This document shows, piece by piece, positions 1 to 7,115 of a DNA stretch of 40,738 bases (positions within the stretch are counted from its first letter, which is position 1; each line of letters begins with the position of its first letter). The position numbers and the translations under genes were made by a program. The DNA comes from Fimenecus sp045631225 (GTDB lineage: Bacteria; Bacillota; Clostridia; Oscillospirales; Acutalibacteraceae): NCBI GenBank assembly GCA_045631225.1, contig JAZQUG010000042.1:1-40738 (forward strand), read 5' to 3'. The notes under the pieces were generated by a model. That model was not told the DNA's origin. It did no database searches and was given only the letters and a program-made list of their open reading frames with translations.

Positions 1-58
1 GCACGTTTGAGGGGCGTGTGGTAATCCCGTACGGGTTCAAGTCCCGTCTCTCGCACCA
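1..58 (+). tRNA. tRNA-Leu(GAG), 3' part, 5' end outside window
   Basis: The window begins inside a class II tRNA. The anticodon stem CACGT (2-6) pairs with GCGTG (14-18) around the loop TTGAGGG, placing the anticodon GAG at 9-11. A short extra arm (19-30) follows. The T stem ACGGG/CCCGT flanks the loop TTCAAGT (36-42). The 3' acceptor strand CTCTCGC is followed by discriminator A55 and an encoded CCA (56-58). GAG, the extra arm and discriminator A all indicate leucine. The 5' half, with the acceptor strand expected to be GCGAGAG, lies upstream of the window, so the D arm could not be checked. Confidence 0.9.
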
Positions 59-60
59 AT

Positions 61-98
61 AAAAGAGATAACACTTCTGTGTTGTCTCTTTTATTTTT
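61..98 (+). terminator. Rho-independent terminator after tRNA-Leu
   Basis: A 14-base stem (61-74 with 79-92, one G-T pair) closes a TTCT loop and runs into a T-rich tail ending at 98. It starts two bases after the tRNA CCA, so it terminates the tRNA transcript. Confidence 0.9.
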
Positions 99-121
99 TG
101 TTTATATATCTTTTCCTTTTC

Positions 122-150
122 TTGAATAGCAGTTTTATCTCTGCTATAAT
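122..150 (+). promoter_or_regulatory. Sigma-A type promoter for the GH18-like gene
   Basis: TTGAAT (122-127) lies 17 bases before a perfect TATAAT (145-150), which is preceded by TGC, an extended -10. The AAGGGGGAT ribosome binding site and ATG of the GH18-like gene follow directly. Confidence 0.8.
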
Positions 151-171
151 AAAAACAAGGGGGATTTTATT

Positions 172-1188
172 ATGGCTCTTTTAAATCGAATTATTGCTTT
201 TTTCACTGCATTGATTACTTTGATTACAAATTTTCTTGGGATAAGTCCTGACAATATCATCAAGAAGGTTGACAACTTCAAGGTGACAACATATATACGA
301 GGTGATTATATTCAGAATCCTGACAGCTTATATGCAGAAGATTTTGACATTGTCACTCATGTTATTCTTTTCGAATGTGCTTCCTTTGATAATGAAGGCA
401 TCGTAAATGTTGATGAAAAGAAAACAGAAACTGCTCTTGCTAATATTCAGAAGGCTATTGGTGACAGAAACATCCACATATCTCTCAATCTTCTTGGTCC
501 GGATGGACAAACTGCTTCAAGCGTGTGGGAAGAGCAGATGGAAGCGCAGAGCGATGAGCACAACAAGGCTTTCACAAGTGGTGTTTTAGAAAACAATATT
601 ATTGCAGTTCTTGAGAAATACGATTTTGATGGTGTTCATTTCGACTATGAATATCCACTTTCTCTTAAAGCATGGCATTATTACAATAAATTCCTTGTAT
701 CTATGGACAAAGCTCTTGGTGATGATTACACTCTTGGTGTCGCGTGTAGTTCATGGAATCTTAAATTCTCTGCCGCATCAATTGATGCTGTTGATACATT
801 TGAACTGATGTCATATGACAATGTTGATGGTGAAGGAAAACATGCTACTTATGACGACACGATTTCACAGCTTAAAAATGTAGGTCTTCACGGAATTCCT
901 TCCGAAAAGGTAAATATCGGTCTTCCTTTCTATTCCCGACCAACAGATTTATCACCTTATTGGTATGGTTATAACGGTTGTTATAATGAAATTGATGAAA
1001 ACGGATGGTACCATTGTCCAAATACAGGAAAAGATTTCTGGTTCAACACTCCTGATGTTATTGAGGCAAAGACTGATTACGCAATCAACAATGGTTATGG
1101 AGGCGTTATGATATGGCATTATAACTGTGACCTACCATCAACACACGAAGACTCACTCCTCAAAGCAATTGAGACTGCAATTAAATAA
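172..1188 (+). CDS. GH18 family chitinase-like protein, membrane-anchored or secreted
   Basis: This is a 338-residue protein of the glycoside hydrolase 18 fold, whose members cleave chitin or related N-acetylglucosamine polymers or only bind them. An N-terminal hydrophobic stretch (residues 4-23) looks like a signal anchor. Strand 4 carries the family motif as DGVHFDYE (153-160), with the catalytic acid E160 and its partner D158 kept but His156 in place of the usual middle Asp. The substrate-binding M-x-Y-D motif (213-216) and the closing strand with W315 are present. The start is set by an AAGGGGGAT site. It has its own promoter and appears monocistronic. It could be an active endo-glucosaminidase or chitinase, a spore or cell-wall hydrolase, or a chitolectin; the family call is firm and the substrate is not known. 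Confidence 0.85.
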   Translation: MALLNRIIAFFTALITLITNFLGISPDNIIKKVDNFKVTTYIRGDYIQNPDSLYAEDFDIVTHVILFECASFDNEGIVNVDEKKTETALANIQKAIGDRNIHISLNLLGPDGQTASSVWEEQMEAQSDEHNKAFTSGVLENNIIAVLEKYDFDGVHFDYEYPLSLKAWHYYNKFLVSMDKALGDDYTLGVACSSWNLKFSAASIDAVDTFELMSYDNVDGEGKHATYDDTISQLKNVGLHGIPSEKVNIGLPFYSRPTDLSPYWYGYNGCYNEIDENGWYHCPNTGKDFWFNTPDVIEAKTDYAINNGYGGVMIWHYNCDLPSTHEDSLLKAIETAIK

Positions 1189-1201
1189 AACAAAACGGCA
1201 C

Positions 1202-1230
1202 TTGACTATACCATAAGTAAATAATATAAT
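1202..1230 (+). promoter_or_regulatory. Promoter of the nucleotidyltransferase gene
   Basis: TTGACT (1202-1207), a 17-base spacer and TATAAT (1225-1230) precede an AGAGGTGAT ribosome binding site and the ATG at 1257. The gene is therefore transcribed independently of the GH18-like gene. Confidence 0.85.
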
Positions 1231-1256
1231 GAAATGTATGCAAAGAGGTGATATAA

Positions 1257-2426
1257 ATGCAAAAATTGTATAGAGATTTCTTTTCAATAATCAAGGCTGC
1301 TCTTACGGATGAGCCTGTAACACTTTGTAATGATATTGATTATGAAAAGATTTTTCTGTTAAGCAAAAGGCATAAAGTTGTTCCTCTTGTTTGCCACGGT
1401 TTATACAAAGCCAAGGGCAACTTTGAAGAACTTGAAATTTTCAAGAAATATACATTTTTCATGATTGGTCGTGACCAGAATCTTATGGCCTGTCTTCAAA
1501 AAATAGAAAATATTTTTGCAGACAACAAAATTGACTATATGCTATTAAAGGGTTCTTCTGTAAAACGACTTTACCCTACATCTGAATGTCGTTTGATGGG
1601 TGACGCTGATATTCTTATTAAGGAATCACAATACAATGTAATCAAGGAATTGATGCCACAGCTTGGTCTTGTTGAAAAGATAGAATCTGACCACGAACTT
1701 ATATGGGTTGGTCAGGGTGGAATCGTAATCGAGCTTCACAAGCGCCTTATTCCTTCATACAACGACGATTATTACGCATATTATCGCAACCCTTGGAAAA
1801 AAGCAGTTTTCAACAATAATTACAGCTTTTCTATGACAAAAGAAGATGAATACATATATCTGTTCACTCATCTGACAAAGCATTATCGTGATGGTAGTGC
1901 TATGTTCAGACCCCTCATTGATATATGGCTTTTCAAATTAAAGCATACTCTTCTTAATATGGGATATATCAACAAGGAACTTGAAAAATTAGAATTACTC
2001 ACCTTCCATAATAATATATGGGATACACTTGATGTGTGGTTTAATGGCAAAGAGGAAACTGAGCTTACCGAATTTATTACAGAACAGATTTTCACTGCTG
2101 ACCCAAAAAAACGCGCTGACGCTGCTAACGCTGCACGTATCAGTGCTCGTTCAGATTCTGTTGCTTCAGCAAAGGCAAAAACAATAAAAAACCTTATTTT
2201 CTTGCCATTATCAATTATGAAGACAAAGTTCCCTATATTGGAAAAATTACCATTCCTTTTACCTATTATGTGGGTTGTAAGATGGATAAATGCAATTTTC
2301 CACAAAAAGAATTCCATTGCTCACGAAACAAATCTTTTAAGCAAAATGGACAACGAAACTGTCCACGAATATAACGAAGATTTAAACAAAGTCGGATTAA
2401 GATATAATTTGAAAAAAGATAAATAA
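1257..2426 (+). CDS. NTP_transf_5-type nucleotidyltransferase family protein
   Basis: The 389-residue protein has the signature of the uncharacterised nucleotidyltransferase family PF14907: MLLKGSSVKRLYP (95-107) followed by RLMGDADIL (112-120), where D116 and D118 are the likely metal-binding pair of a polymerase-beta-like fold. Family members often occur in polysaccharide clusters or beside PqqD and HprK-like genes in RiPP or lasso-peptide loci. Both of those partners exist in this window, but about 28 kb away on the other strand. The C-terminal part (about 280-389) is basic with a hydrophobic stretch near 312-345 and may associate with the membrane. It has its own promoter and terminator. 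The family call is confident; substrate and role are unknown. Confidence 0.8.
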   Translation: MQKLYRDFFSIIKAALTDEPVTLCNDIDYEKIFLLSKRHKVVPLVCHGLYKAKGNFEELEIFKKYTFFMIGRDQNLMACLQKIENIFADNKIDYMLLKGSSVKRLYPTSECRLMGDADILIKESQYNVIKELMPQLGLVEKIESDHELIWVGQGGIVIELHKRLIPSYNDDYYAYYRNPWKKAVFNNNYSFSMTKEDEYIYLFTHLTKHYRDGSAMFRPLIDIWLFKLKHTLLNMGYINKELEKLELLTFHNNIWDTLDVWFNGKEETELTEFITEQIFTADPKKRADAANAARISARSDSVASAKAKTIKNLIFLPLSIMKTKFPILEKLPFLLPIMWVVRWINAIFHKKNSIAHETNLLSKMDNETVHEYNEDLNKVGLRYNLKKDK

Positions 2427-2434
2427 CAACTATG

Positions 2435-2462
2435 AGGCAGTATTTATATACTGCCTTTTTCA
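2435..2462 (+). terminator. Terminator of the nucleotidyltransferase gene
   Basis: AGGCAGTAT (2435-2443) pairs perfectly with 2448-2456 around a TTAT loop and is followed by a T run. Confidence 0.9.
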
Positions 2463-2500
2463 ACACTTTACAGTTTTATGTTTTATTTTCATAATACGGG

Positions 2501-2530
2501 TTGAAATGAACTTTTTTGCCGTGTTATAAT
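2501..2530 (+). promoter_or_regulatory. Promoter of the secreted hydrolase gene
   Basis: TTGAAA (2501-2506), an 18-base spacer and TATAAT (2525-2530) preceded by TGT (extended -10). An AGGAGGT ribosome binding site follows before the ATG at 2551. Confidence 0.8.
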
Positions 2531-2550
2531 CGCAACAGGAGGTTATATTT

Positions 2551-3510
2551 ATGAAAAAACTTTTATCTTTTATTTTGGCGACTATTATGCTTTTTACAGC
2601 ATGTATACCTGCATTTGCCTGTAAGGTAGGCAACACAACATATGACGATGTTCTTGGCGAATTACAAGAACAATTTATTGCCGGTAAAGGTCCTGAAACA
2701 AATGGATATACCATTGATTACAGATATTTTTCACCTGTACAAAAGGGTGACAAAACAAAATATCCTCTTGTAATCTGGCTTCACGGTATGGGCGACGGTG
2801 CATATGAGGGAAAGCAGGCCGTAGCAAGTGATATTGCATTCTGGACATCTGACGATTTCCAATCTCGTTTCAAGGGAAGTGAAGGTGCATTAATTCTTGC
2901 TCCACGCTCACTTGAAGAAAACAACATTTACTGGTCAAACGACCTTATTTATCCTTTGCGTGCAACAATTGATGATTTTATTGCTAAAAATAAGGACAAC
3001 ATTGACATCAGTCGTATTTATATTGGTGGATATTCAATGGGTGGCAAAATGACCTTGCAGATGGCTGTGGCTTATCCTGAACTTTTTGCTGCAATTTTCC
3101 CAATCTGCCCTGGCTGGACACCATCAGCAAATCAAGCTGAATTGATTGCAGATATTCCTGTGTGGCTTACAAGTGGTGTTCTTGACCCCCTTGTAAATTA
3201 TTTCTTTTCTGTTCGTAAAACATGGAATAACATTATAACAACAAACAACTCACCTGCTGATTGTCGTTTTTCATCTCTTCTTTTCGTGAAATTCCCAAGT
3301 GGAAATCCCACATCAAGTTCACATCATTCATGGTTTTCAGTAAACCACGATATGTTCAGTTCTGACAATGGTAATTATCCTTTTATGAAAACTGTAGACG
3401 GTACAGGCAATCAGGTTACTCTCACCTTCCCTGATGGTATGATTTCATGGCTTTCAGGCTTTACAAGTGACTATGACGGTTCTGTTGCAACAGACAACGG
3501 TAATCTTTAA
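2551..3510 (+). CDS. Secreted alpha/beta hydrolase (esterase, PHB-depolymerase/feruloyl-esterase-like)
   Basis: The 319-residue protein starts with a signal peptide (residues 1-23, cleavage likely after AFA23). The fold is that of a serine esterase: oxyanion-region HGMGDG (78-83), nucleophile elbow GGYSMGG with S162, probable acid D212 in SGVLDP, and a C-terminal histidine, probably H259 or H266. This arrangement resembles secreted carboxylesterases related to LpqC/PHB depolymerases and feruloyl esterases, which remove ester side chains from polymers; the actual substrate is unknown. It is monocistronic, with its own promoter and a bidirectional terminator. A cysteine at residue 18 could suggest a lipoprotein, but the preceding Phe-Thr-Ala does not fit a lipobox well. 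Confidence 0.8.
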   Translation: MKKLLSFILATIMLFTACIPAFACKVGNTTYDDVLGELQEQFIAGKGPETNGYTIDYRYFSPVQKGDKTKYPLVIWLHGMGDGAYEGKQAVASDIAFWTSDDFQSRFKGSEGALILAPRSLEENNIYWSNDLIYPLRATIDDFIAKNKDNIDISRIYIGGYSMGGKMTLQMAVAYPELFAAIFPICPGWTPSANQAELIADIPVWLTSGVLDPLVNYFFSVRKTWNNIITTNNSPADCRFSSLLFVKFPSGNPTSSSHHSWFSVNHDMFSSDNGNYPFMKTVDGTGNQVTLTFPDGMISWLSGFTSDYDGSVATDNGNL

Positions 3511-3521
3511 TAAAAAACAAA

Positions 3522-3556
3522 CCTCACAGGGCATTTAAGCCTTGTGAGGTATTTTT
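3522..3556. terminator. Bidirectional terminator between convergent genes
   Basis: CCTCACAGGGC (3522-3532) pairs with 3539-3549 around ATTTAA. T-rich tails lie on both sides (TATTTTTT on +, TTTGTTTTTT on -), serving the secreted hydrolase and the convergent metallophosphoesterase. Confidence 0.9.
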
Positions 3557-3579
3557 TGCGATAATTTCCACTTGATGAA

Positions 3580-4269
3580 TTATAATTTTTCGCCTGTTGT
3601 TGCGTTTATAACATCTTTAAAAATAGCACGATAGTTATTTGATATAAATTTATCCACGTGAAGTGAGCCGAAATACCACTTACGGAATCTGCAATTCTGT
3701 GCAAGCTCTTCAAAATATGCATTAAGAGCACTTACACGAAATTCAGACATATCGTTAAGATTCAGGAAGTTCTTAACCTTAAGTGGTGGTTCGTGAGTTA
3801 TAATAATATCTATATCATATCCTGCGATTTCAAGATTTTCTGCACCTTCAAGCAATTCTTCCTGAGTCGGAAGCTCTTCCTTTGACCAGGCATTCACATC
3901 ACGACGGATATCAATATCGGCACTTTCACCACCGCCCATTGTAAAAACCTTTCTTCCTTCGATTTCATATACCTGACCACGCATAAGATGATACAGATTG
4001 CCATAAATCTTATGAACCTTACCACCATTCCACTGGCTGACCTCGTAATTATTAAGCAGGGCAAAATTTTCGTGAGTTCCGTCAACAAAACAGATGTTAT
4101 ATTTTCTCTTGCCCAAGGACATAATATAGTTTTGCTCTGCTGTTGTATTTTCCCACAAAAATCCGAAGTCACCACAAACAATGAGAGTATCTCCCTCTTT
4201 TAAGTTTTTGAGTTTTAACCATGACAATCTTTTTCTGTCACCGTGAATATCCCCTGTAATATATATCAT
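3580..4269 (-). CDS. Calcineurin-like metallophosphoesterase
   Basis: This cytoplasmic protein has the metallophosphoesterase metal-binding blocks in order: GDIHG (residues 6-10 from the chosen start), GDFG (34-37), GTHE (65-68, where most relatives have GNHD or GNHE) and THEPP (158-162). The start at 4269 (MIYITGDIHG) is preferred over the ATG at 4281, because an AAAGGA site abuts the upstream ATG with no spacing but lies about 11 bases before the second. Length is then 229 residues, usual for the family. It stands alone, divergent from dacA and convergent with the secreted hydrolase. Substrate is unknown; a phosphoprotein, nucleotide or phosphodiester are all possible. Confidence 0.8.
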   Translation of the reverse strand: MIYITGDIHGDRKRLSWLKLKNLKEGDTLIVCGDFGFLWENTTAEQNYIMSLGKRKYNICFVDGTHENFALLNNYEVSQWNGGKVHKIYGNLYHLMRGQVYEIEGRKVFTMGGGESADIDIRRDVNAWSKEELPTQEELLEGAENLEIAGYDIDIIITHEPPLKVKNFLNLNDMSEFRVSALNAYFEELAQNCRFRKWYFGSLHVDKFISNNYRAIFKDVINATTGEKL

Positions 4270-4307
4270 ATTTCTGTACATCCTTTAAAAATTTTACTTT
4301 TTGCTTA

Positions 4308-4336
4308 TTGGATATTGTTGTTAATTGTGTTATACT
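4308..4336 (+). promoter_or_regulatory. Promoter of the dacA-GT2-gtrA-hydrolase operon
   Basis: TTGGAT (4308-4313), a 17-base spacer and TATACT (4331-4336) preceded by TGT (extended -10). It lies 42 bases before the chosen dacA start at 4379, with an AGTAGGTGAT ribosome binding site between. Confidence 0.75.
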
Positions 4337-4378
4337 TTATTATATACAATTATCTGTATTTTTCAAGTAGGTGATTTT

Positions 4379-5716
4379 ATGAAGAAATTTTTATCGGTTA
4401 TTCTCGTTACCGTTATTATAATGTGTTCTTTTTCAATAGGTGCAAGTGCATCATTTAACTCTTTGTTAGAAACAGAAGCTGAAATTGTGTTCCTTGTTAA
4501 TACTGATAGCGAAACAGTTATCCTTGACAAAAATGCGGACAAGCGTTCAGCTCCTGCATCTCTCACAAAAATCGTTACCTGTATGCTTGTTCTTGAAAAC
4601 TGTCCTGACTTATCAGCAACAGTTACATGTAAGAGAGAATGTCTTAACGGACTTTACAAAATGAACGCTGCAACTGCAGGTATTCTCCCTGATGAAACAC
4701 TCACAATCCATGAATTACTTTATTGTCTGATGCTACCATCTGCCGCTGATGCTGCTAACATTCTTGCTGACTATGTTGGTGGAAGCATTGACAATTTTGT
4801 TGTTATGATGAACGAGTTTGTGGCAAAGCTGGGATGTAAGAATACAAAGTTTGTAAATGCTCATGGTCTTGATAGTGACCCAAACGGATACACAACTGCA
4901 AGAGACCTCTACAAAATCACAAAATACGCATTGAAAAACAACACATTTAAAGAAATTACAAGTACATCACGATATGATATTGACCCTACTGAAAAATATC
5001 CTTATACAAGATATCTTCACAATACCAACAAAATGATGAATCCCGGAATCCGTGACTATTATCACAAAGCAGTATCCGGTGTTAAAACAGGTACAACTGA
5101 AAAGGCAGGTCGCTGTGTTATTACAACAGCATCACAGGATGGCTACAACTATATGCTGATTGTTATGAATGCTCCACAGTATGACATTGACAAAGATGGT
5201 GTTGAAGAAAACGTTGCTTTTACTGAAAGCAAAAAAATCTATAATTGGGCATTTGATAACATTGAACTTACAAAAATCACAAATACTACTGATGTGGTAA
5301 CAGTTGTTGATGTTAATTACAACAGTAAGGTTGACCATGTAAGACTTCTTCCTGCTGAAGAATTGTCAGCGCTTGTTCCTATCGGCACAAAAACAGGCAG
5401 TCTTATTATCAGACCTATTGAGGATAAAACACCCGAGTCAATAAACGCTCCTGTCAAAAAGGGTGAAGTTATCGGTGAAGCAGAAATTCTTTATGGTGAG
5501 GATGTTGTTGCTACCGTTGACCTTGTTGCCGGTGAGGATATTGACCTTAATATTTTCCTGCTTATATTCGGTGTTATTAAGAAATTGTTCTCTACAACAA
5601 TTTTCAAGATTTTATTTGCATTACTTGCTATTCTTGTTGTAATTTACATTCTTCTTATAATCCGTAAAAACAGAATCAAATCTAAACGCAACAAAATCAG
5701 AATGATAAAAGGTTGA
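4379..5716 (+). CDS. dacA: D-alanyl-D-alanine carboxypeptidase (PBP5/DacA-like)
   Basis: This serine peptidase trims the terminal D-Ala from peptidoglycan stem peptides. The start at 4379 gives a clean signal peptide (MKKFLSVILV... to about residue 25) behind an AGGTGAT site; a longer frame back to 4325 would overlap the promoter region. The protein has 445 residues. The acyl-enzyme motif SLTK (61-64) and the KTG motif (236-238, SGVKTGTT) are present. At the position of the usual SxN motif it reads SAAD (121-124), so the Asn is absent. A PBP5-like C-terminal beta domain is followed by a transmembrane helix (about 412-430) and a basic tail, so it is anchored to the membrane. It is first in an operon with GtrB-like and GtrA-like genes, 6 bases upstream of the next start. 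Confidence 0.88.
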   Translation: MKKFLSVILVTVIIMCSFSIGASASFNSLLETEAEIVFLVNTDSETVILDKNADKRSAPASLTKIVTCMLVLENCPDLSATVTCKRECLNGLYKMNAATAGILPDETLTIHELLYCLMLPSAADAANILADYVGGSIDNFVVMMNEFVAKLGCKNTKFVNAHGLDSDPNGYTTARDLYKITKYALKNNTFKEITSTSRYDIDPTEKYPYTRYLHNTNKMMNPGIRDYYHKAVSGVKTGTTEKAGRCVITTASQDGYNYMLIVMNAPQYDIDKDGVEENVAFTESKKIYNWAFDNIELTKITNTTDVVTVVDVNYNSKVDHVRLLPAEELSALVPIGTKTGSLIIRPIEDKTPESINAPVKKGEVIGEAEILYGEDVVATVDLVAGEDIDLNIFLLIFGVIKKLFSTTIFKILFALLAILVVIYILLIIRKNRIKSKRNKIRMIKG

Positions 5717-5722
5717 TAAAAC

Positions 5723-6691
5723 ATGAAACTTTCTTTAATTATCCCTTGCTATAACGAGCAAGATAATATATTCCCTTTCTTTGAAGAAACTGCAATGGCA
5801 TTCAAGGAATTACCAAAAACAATAAATTCCCTTGAAATGATATTTGTAAACGATGGCAGTCAGGACCTTACCTCACAAAAACTCAAGGAACTTTATTCGT
5901 CTTATCCATCTGTTGTATCAGTTGTAGAATTTTCAAGGAATTTTGGCAAAGAAGCTGCGATGTTTGCAGGGCTTCGTCATGCACAGGGTGATTTTGTAAC
6001 AATTATTGATGCCGATTTACAACACCGACCTGAAATCGTCGTTAATATGGTAAAACATCTTCTTGAAAACGAAGATTGCGATATGGTTGCTGCATATCAG
6101 GACAAAAGAAATGAAGGCAAATTTATTTCTTTTATGAAAAAGTGCTTCTACAAATGCATCAATATGACAAGTGAAACAGAATTTTTTCAGGGTGCAAGTG
6201 ATTTCAGAACCTTCAGAAAAAGAGTTGCCGAAGCTATTCTTTCCTTGCCTGAATATTATCGTTTTTCAAAAGGTATTTTCTCTTGGATTGGCTTTAACAC
6301 ACACTATATGCCATACACAGCTGAAGAACGCCTTTCAGGTGAGTCAAAATGGTCATTTTTCAATTTTTTTAAGTATGCCATTGACGGAATCATTGCATTT
6401 ACAACATTACCTTTAAAAATTGCAACAGTAAGTGGATTCGCTATATTCGTTGCTTCAATACTCTATATGGCATTTGTTATTCTCAAAAGATTGATTCTCG
6501 GTGTAGATGTACCCGGTTATGCAACAATTGTGGTTCTTATTCTCTTCCTTGGTGGATTGCAGCTTCTGCTTTTAGGCGTTGTGGGAGAATATATTGCAAG
6601 AACGTATATCCAAGGGAAAAATCGTCCTGTATACATTGAAAAAGAAGTTTTAAAAGCAAAGAAGATATCCTATGATGAACAAGATAATTGA
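5723..6691 (+). CDS. GT2 glycosyltransferase, GtrB/DPM1-like, polyprenyl-phosphate
   Basis: The 322-residue protein has an N-terminal GT-A domain with SLIIPCYNE (4-12), FVNDGSQD (41-48) and the metal-binding DADLQH (96-101), then two C-terminal transmembrane helices (about 230-255 and 264-290) ending in GEYIARTY. Enzymes of this type transfer a sugar from a nucleotide donor to undecaprenyl phosphate on the inner membrane face. The next gene is GtrA-like and overlaps by 20 bases, which fits the classic GtrA/GtrB pairing where GtrA is thought to flip the lipid-linked sugar. Co-transcription with a carboxypeptidase suggests a role in decorating a cell-envelope polymer. Sugar and acceptor are not known. 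Confidence 0.88.
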   Translation: MKLSLIIPCYNEQDNIFPFFEETAMAFKELPKTINSLEMIFVNDGSQDLTSQKLKELYSSYPSVVSVVEFSRNFGKEAAMFAGLRHAQGDFVTIIDADLQHRPEIVVNMVKHLLENEDCDMVAAYQDKRNEGKFISFMKKCFYKCINMTSETEFFQGASDFRTFRKRVAEAILSLPEYYRFSKGIFSWIGFNTHYMPYTAEERLSGESKWSFFNFFKYAIDGIIAFTTLPLKIATVSGFAIFVASILYMAFVILKRLILGVDVPGYATIVVLILFLGGLQLLLLGVVGEYIARTYIQGKNRPVYIEKEVLKAKKISYDEQDN

Positions 6692-7100
6692 ACTATATAA
6701 AAAACATAAGGAAGTCATTAATTATGTCATCGTCGGTGGACTGACAACTATTGTCAGTATGGCATTCTTTTATGGCAGTACATGGACCTTCCTTGACGGC
6801 AACGACCCTTTTGAGCTTCAGGTTGCAAATGTGCTTTCGTGGGTCGGTGCAGTTTTATTTTCATATATTGCCAACAGACTTTTTGTTTTTGAAAGCAAAA
6901 ACCCAAAAGTTCTTAAAGAATTAACCGCTTTCATATCATCAAGACTTCTCACTCTTCTGCTTGATATGGGAACAATGTTTTTGCTTTCATCCGTACTGCA
7001 CATAAATTACAATTTTTCAAAAATCGTTGCTATGGTGTTAGTCACAGTGGGGAATTATGTGATAAGCAAGATTTTTGTTTTTAAAAAAAGGGATAAATAA
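6672..7100 (+). CDS. GtrA family membrane protein (putative lipid-linked sugar flippase)
   Basis: This 142-residue protein has four hydrophobic helices and the GtrA family pattern: YVIVGGLTTIVSM (18-30) near the N terminus, SYIANRLFVF (59-68) in the middle and GNYVISKIFVFKK near the end. It starts within the end of the GT2 gene (20-base overlap), implying translational coupling. GtrA proteins are proposed to move undecaprenyl-phosphate-linked sugar across the membrane. Partner and pathway are inferred from the operon. Confidence 0.87.
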   Translation: MMNKIIELYKKHKEVINYVIVGGLTTIVSMAFFYGSTWTFLDGNDPFELQVANVLSWVGAVLFSYIANRLFVFESKNPKVLKELTAFISSRLLTLLLDMGTMFLLSSVLHINYNFSKIVAMVLVTVGNYVISKIFVFKKRDK

Positions 7101-7115
7101 TAAGGGGGATTTACA

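Noticed and set aside
2593..2610. Lipobox in the secreted hydrolase
   Set aside because: Phe-Thr-Ala before Cys18 does not fit the usual Leu-Ala-Gly pattern, and a signal peptidase I site after residue 23 is more convincing.
4325..4378. Upstream extension of the dacA-like frame
   Set aside because: The added 18 residues start within the -10 region and would precede the signal peptide; the AGGTGAT site fits the ATG at 4379.
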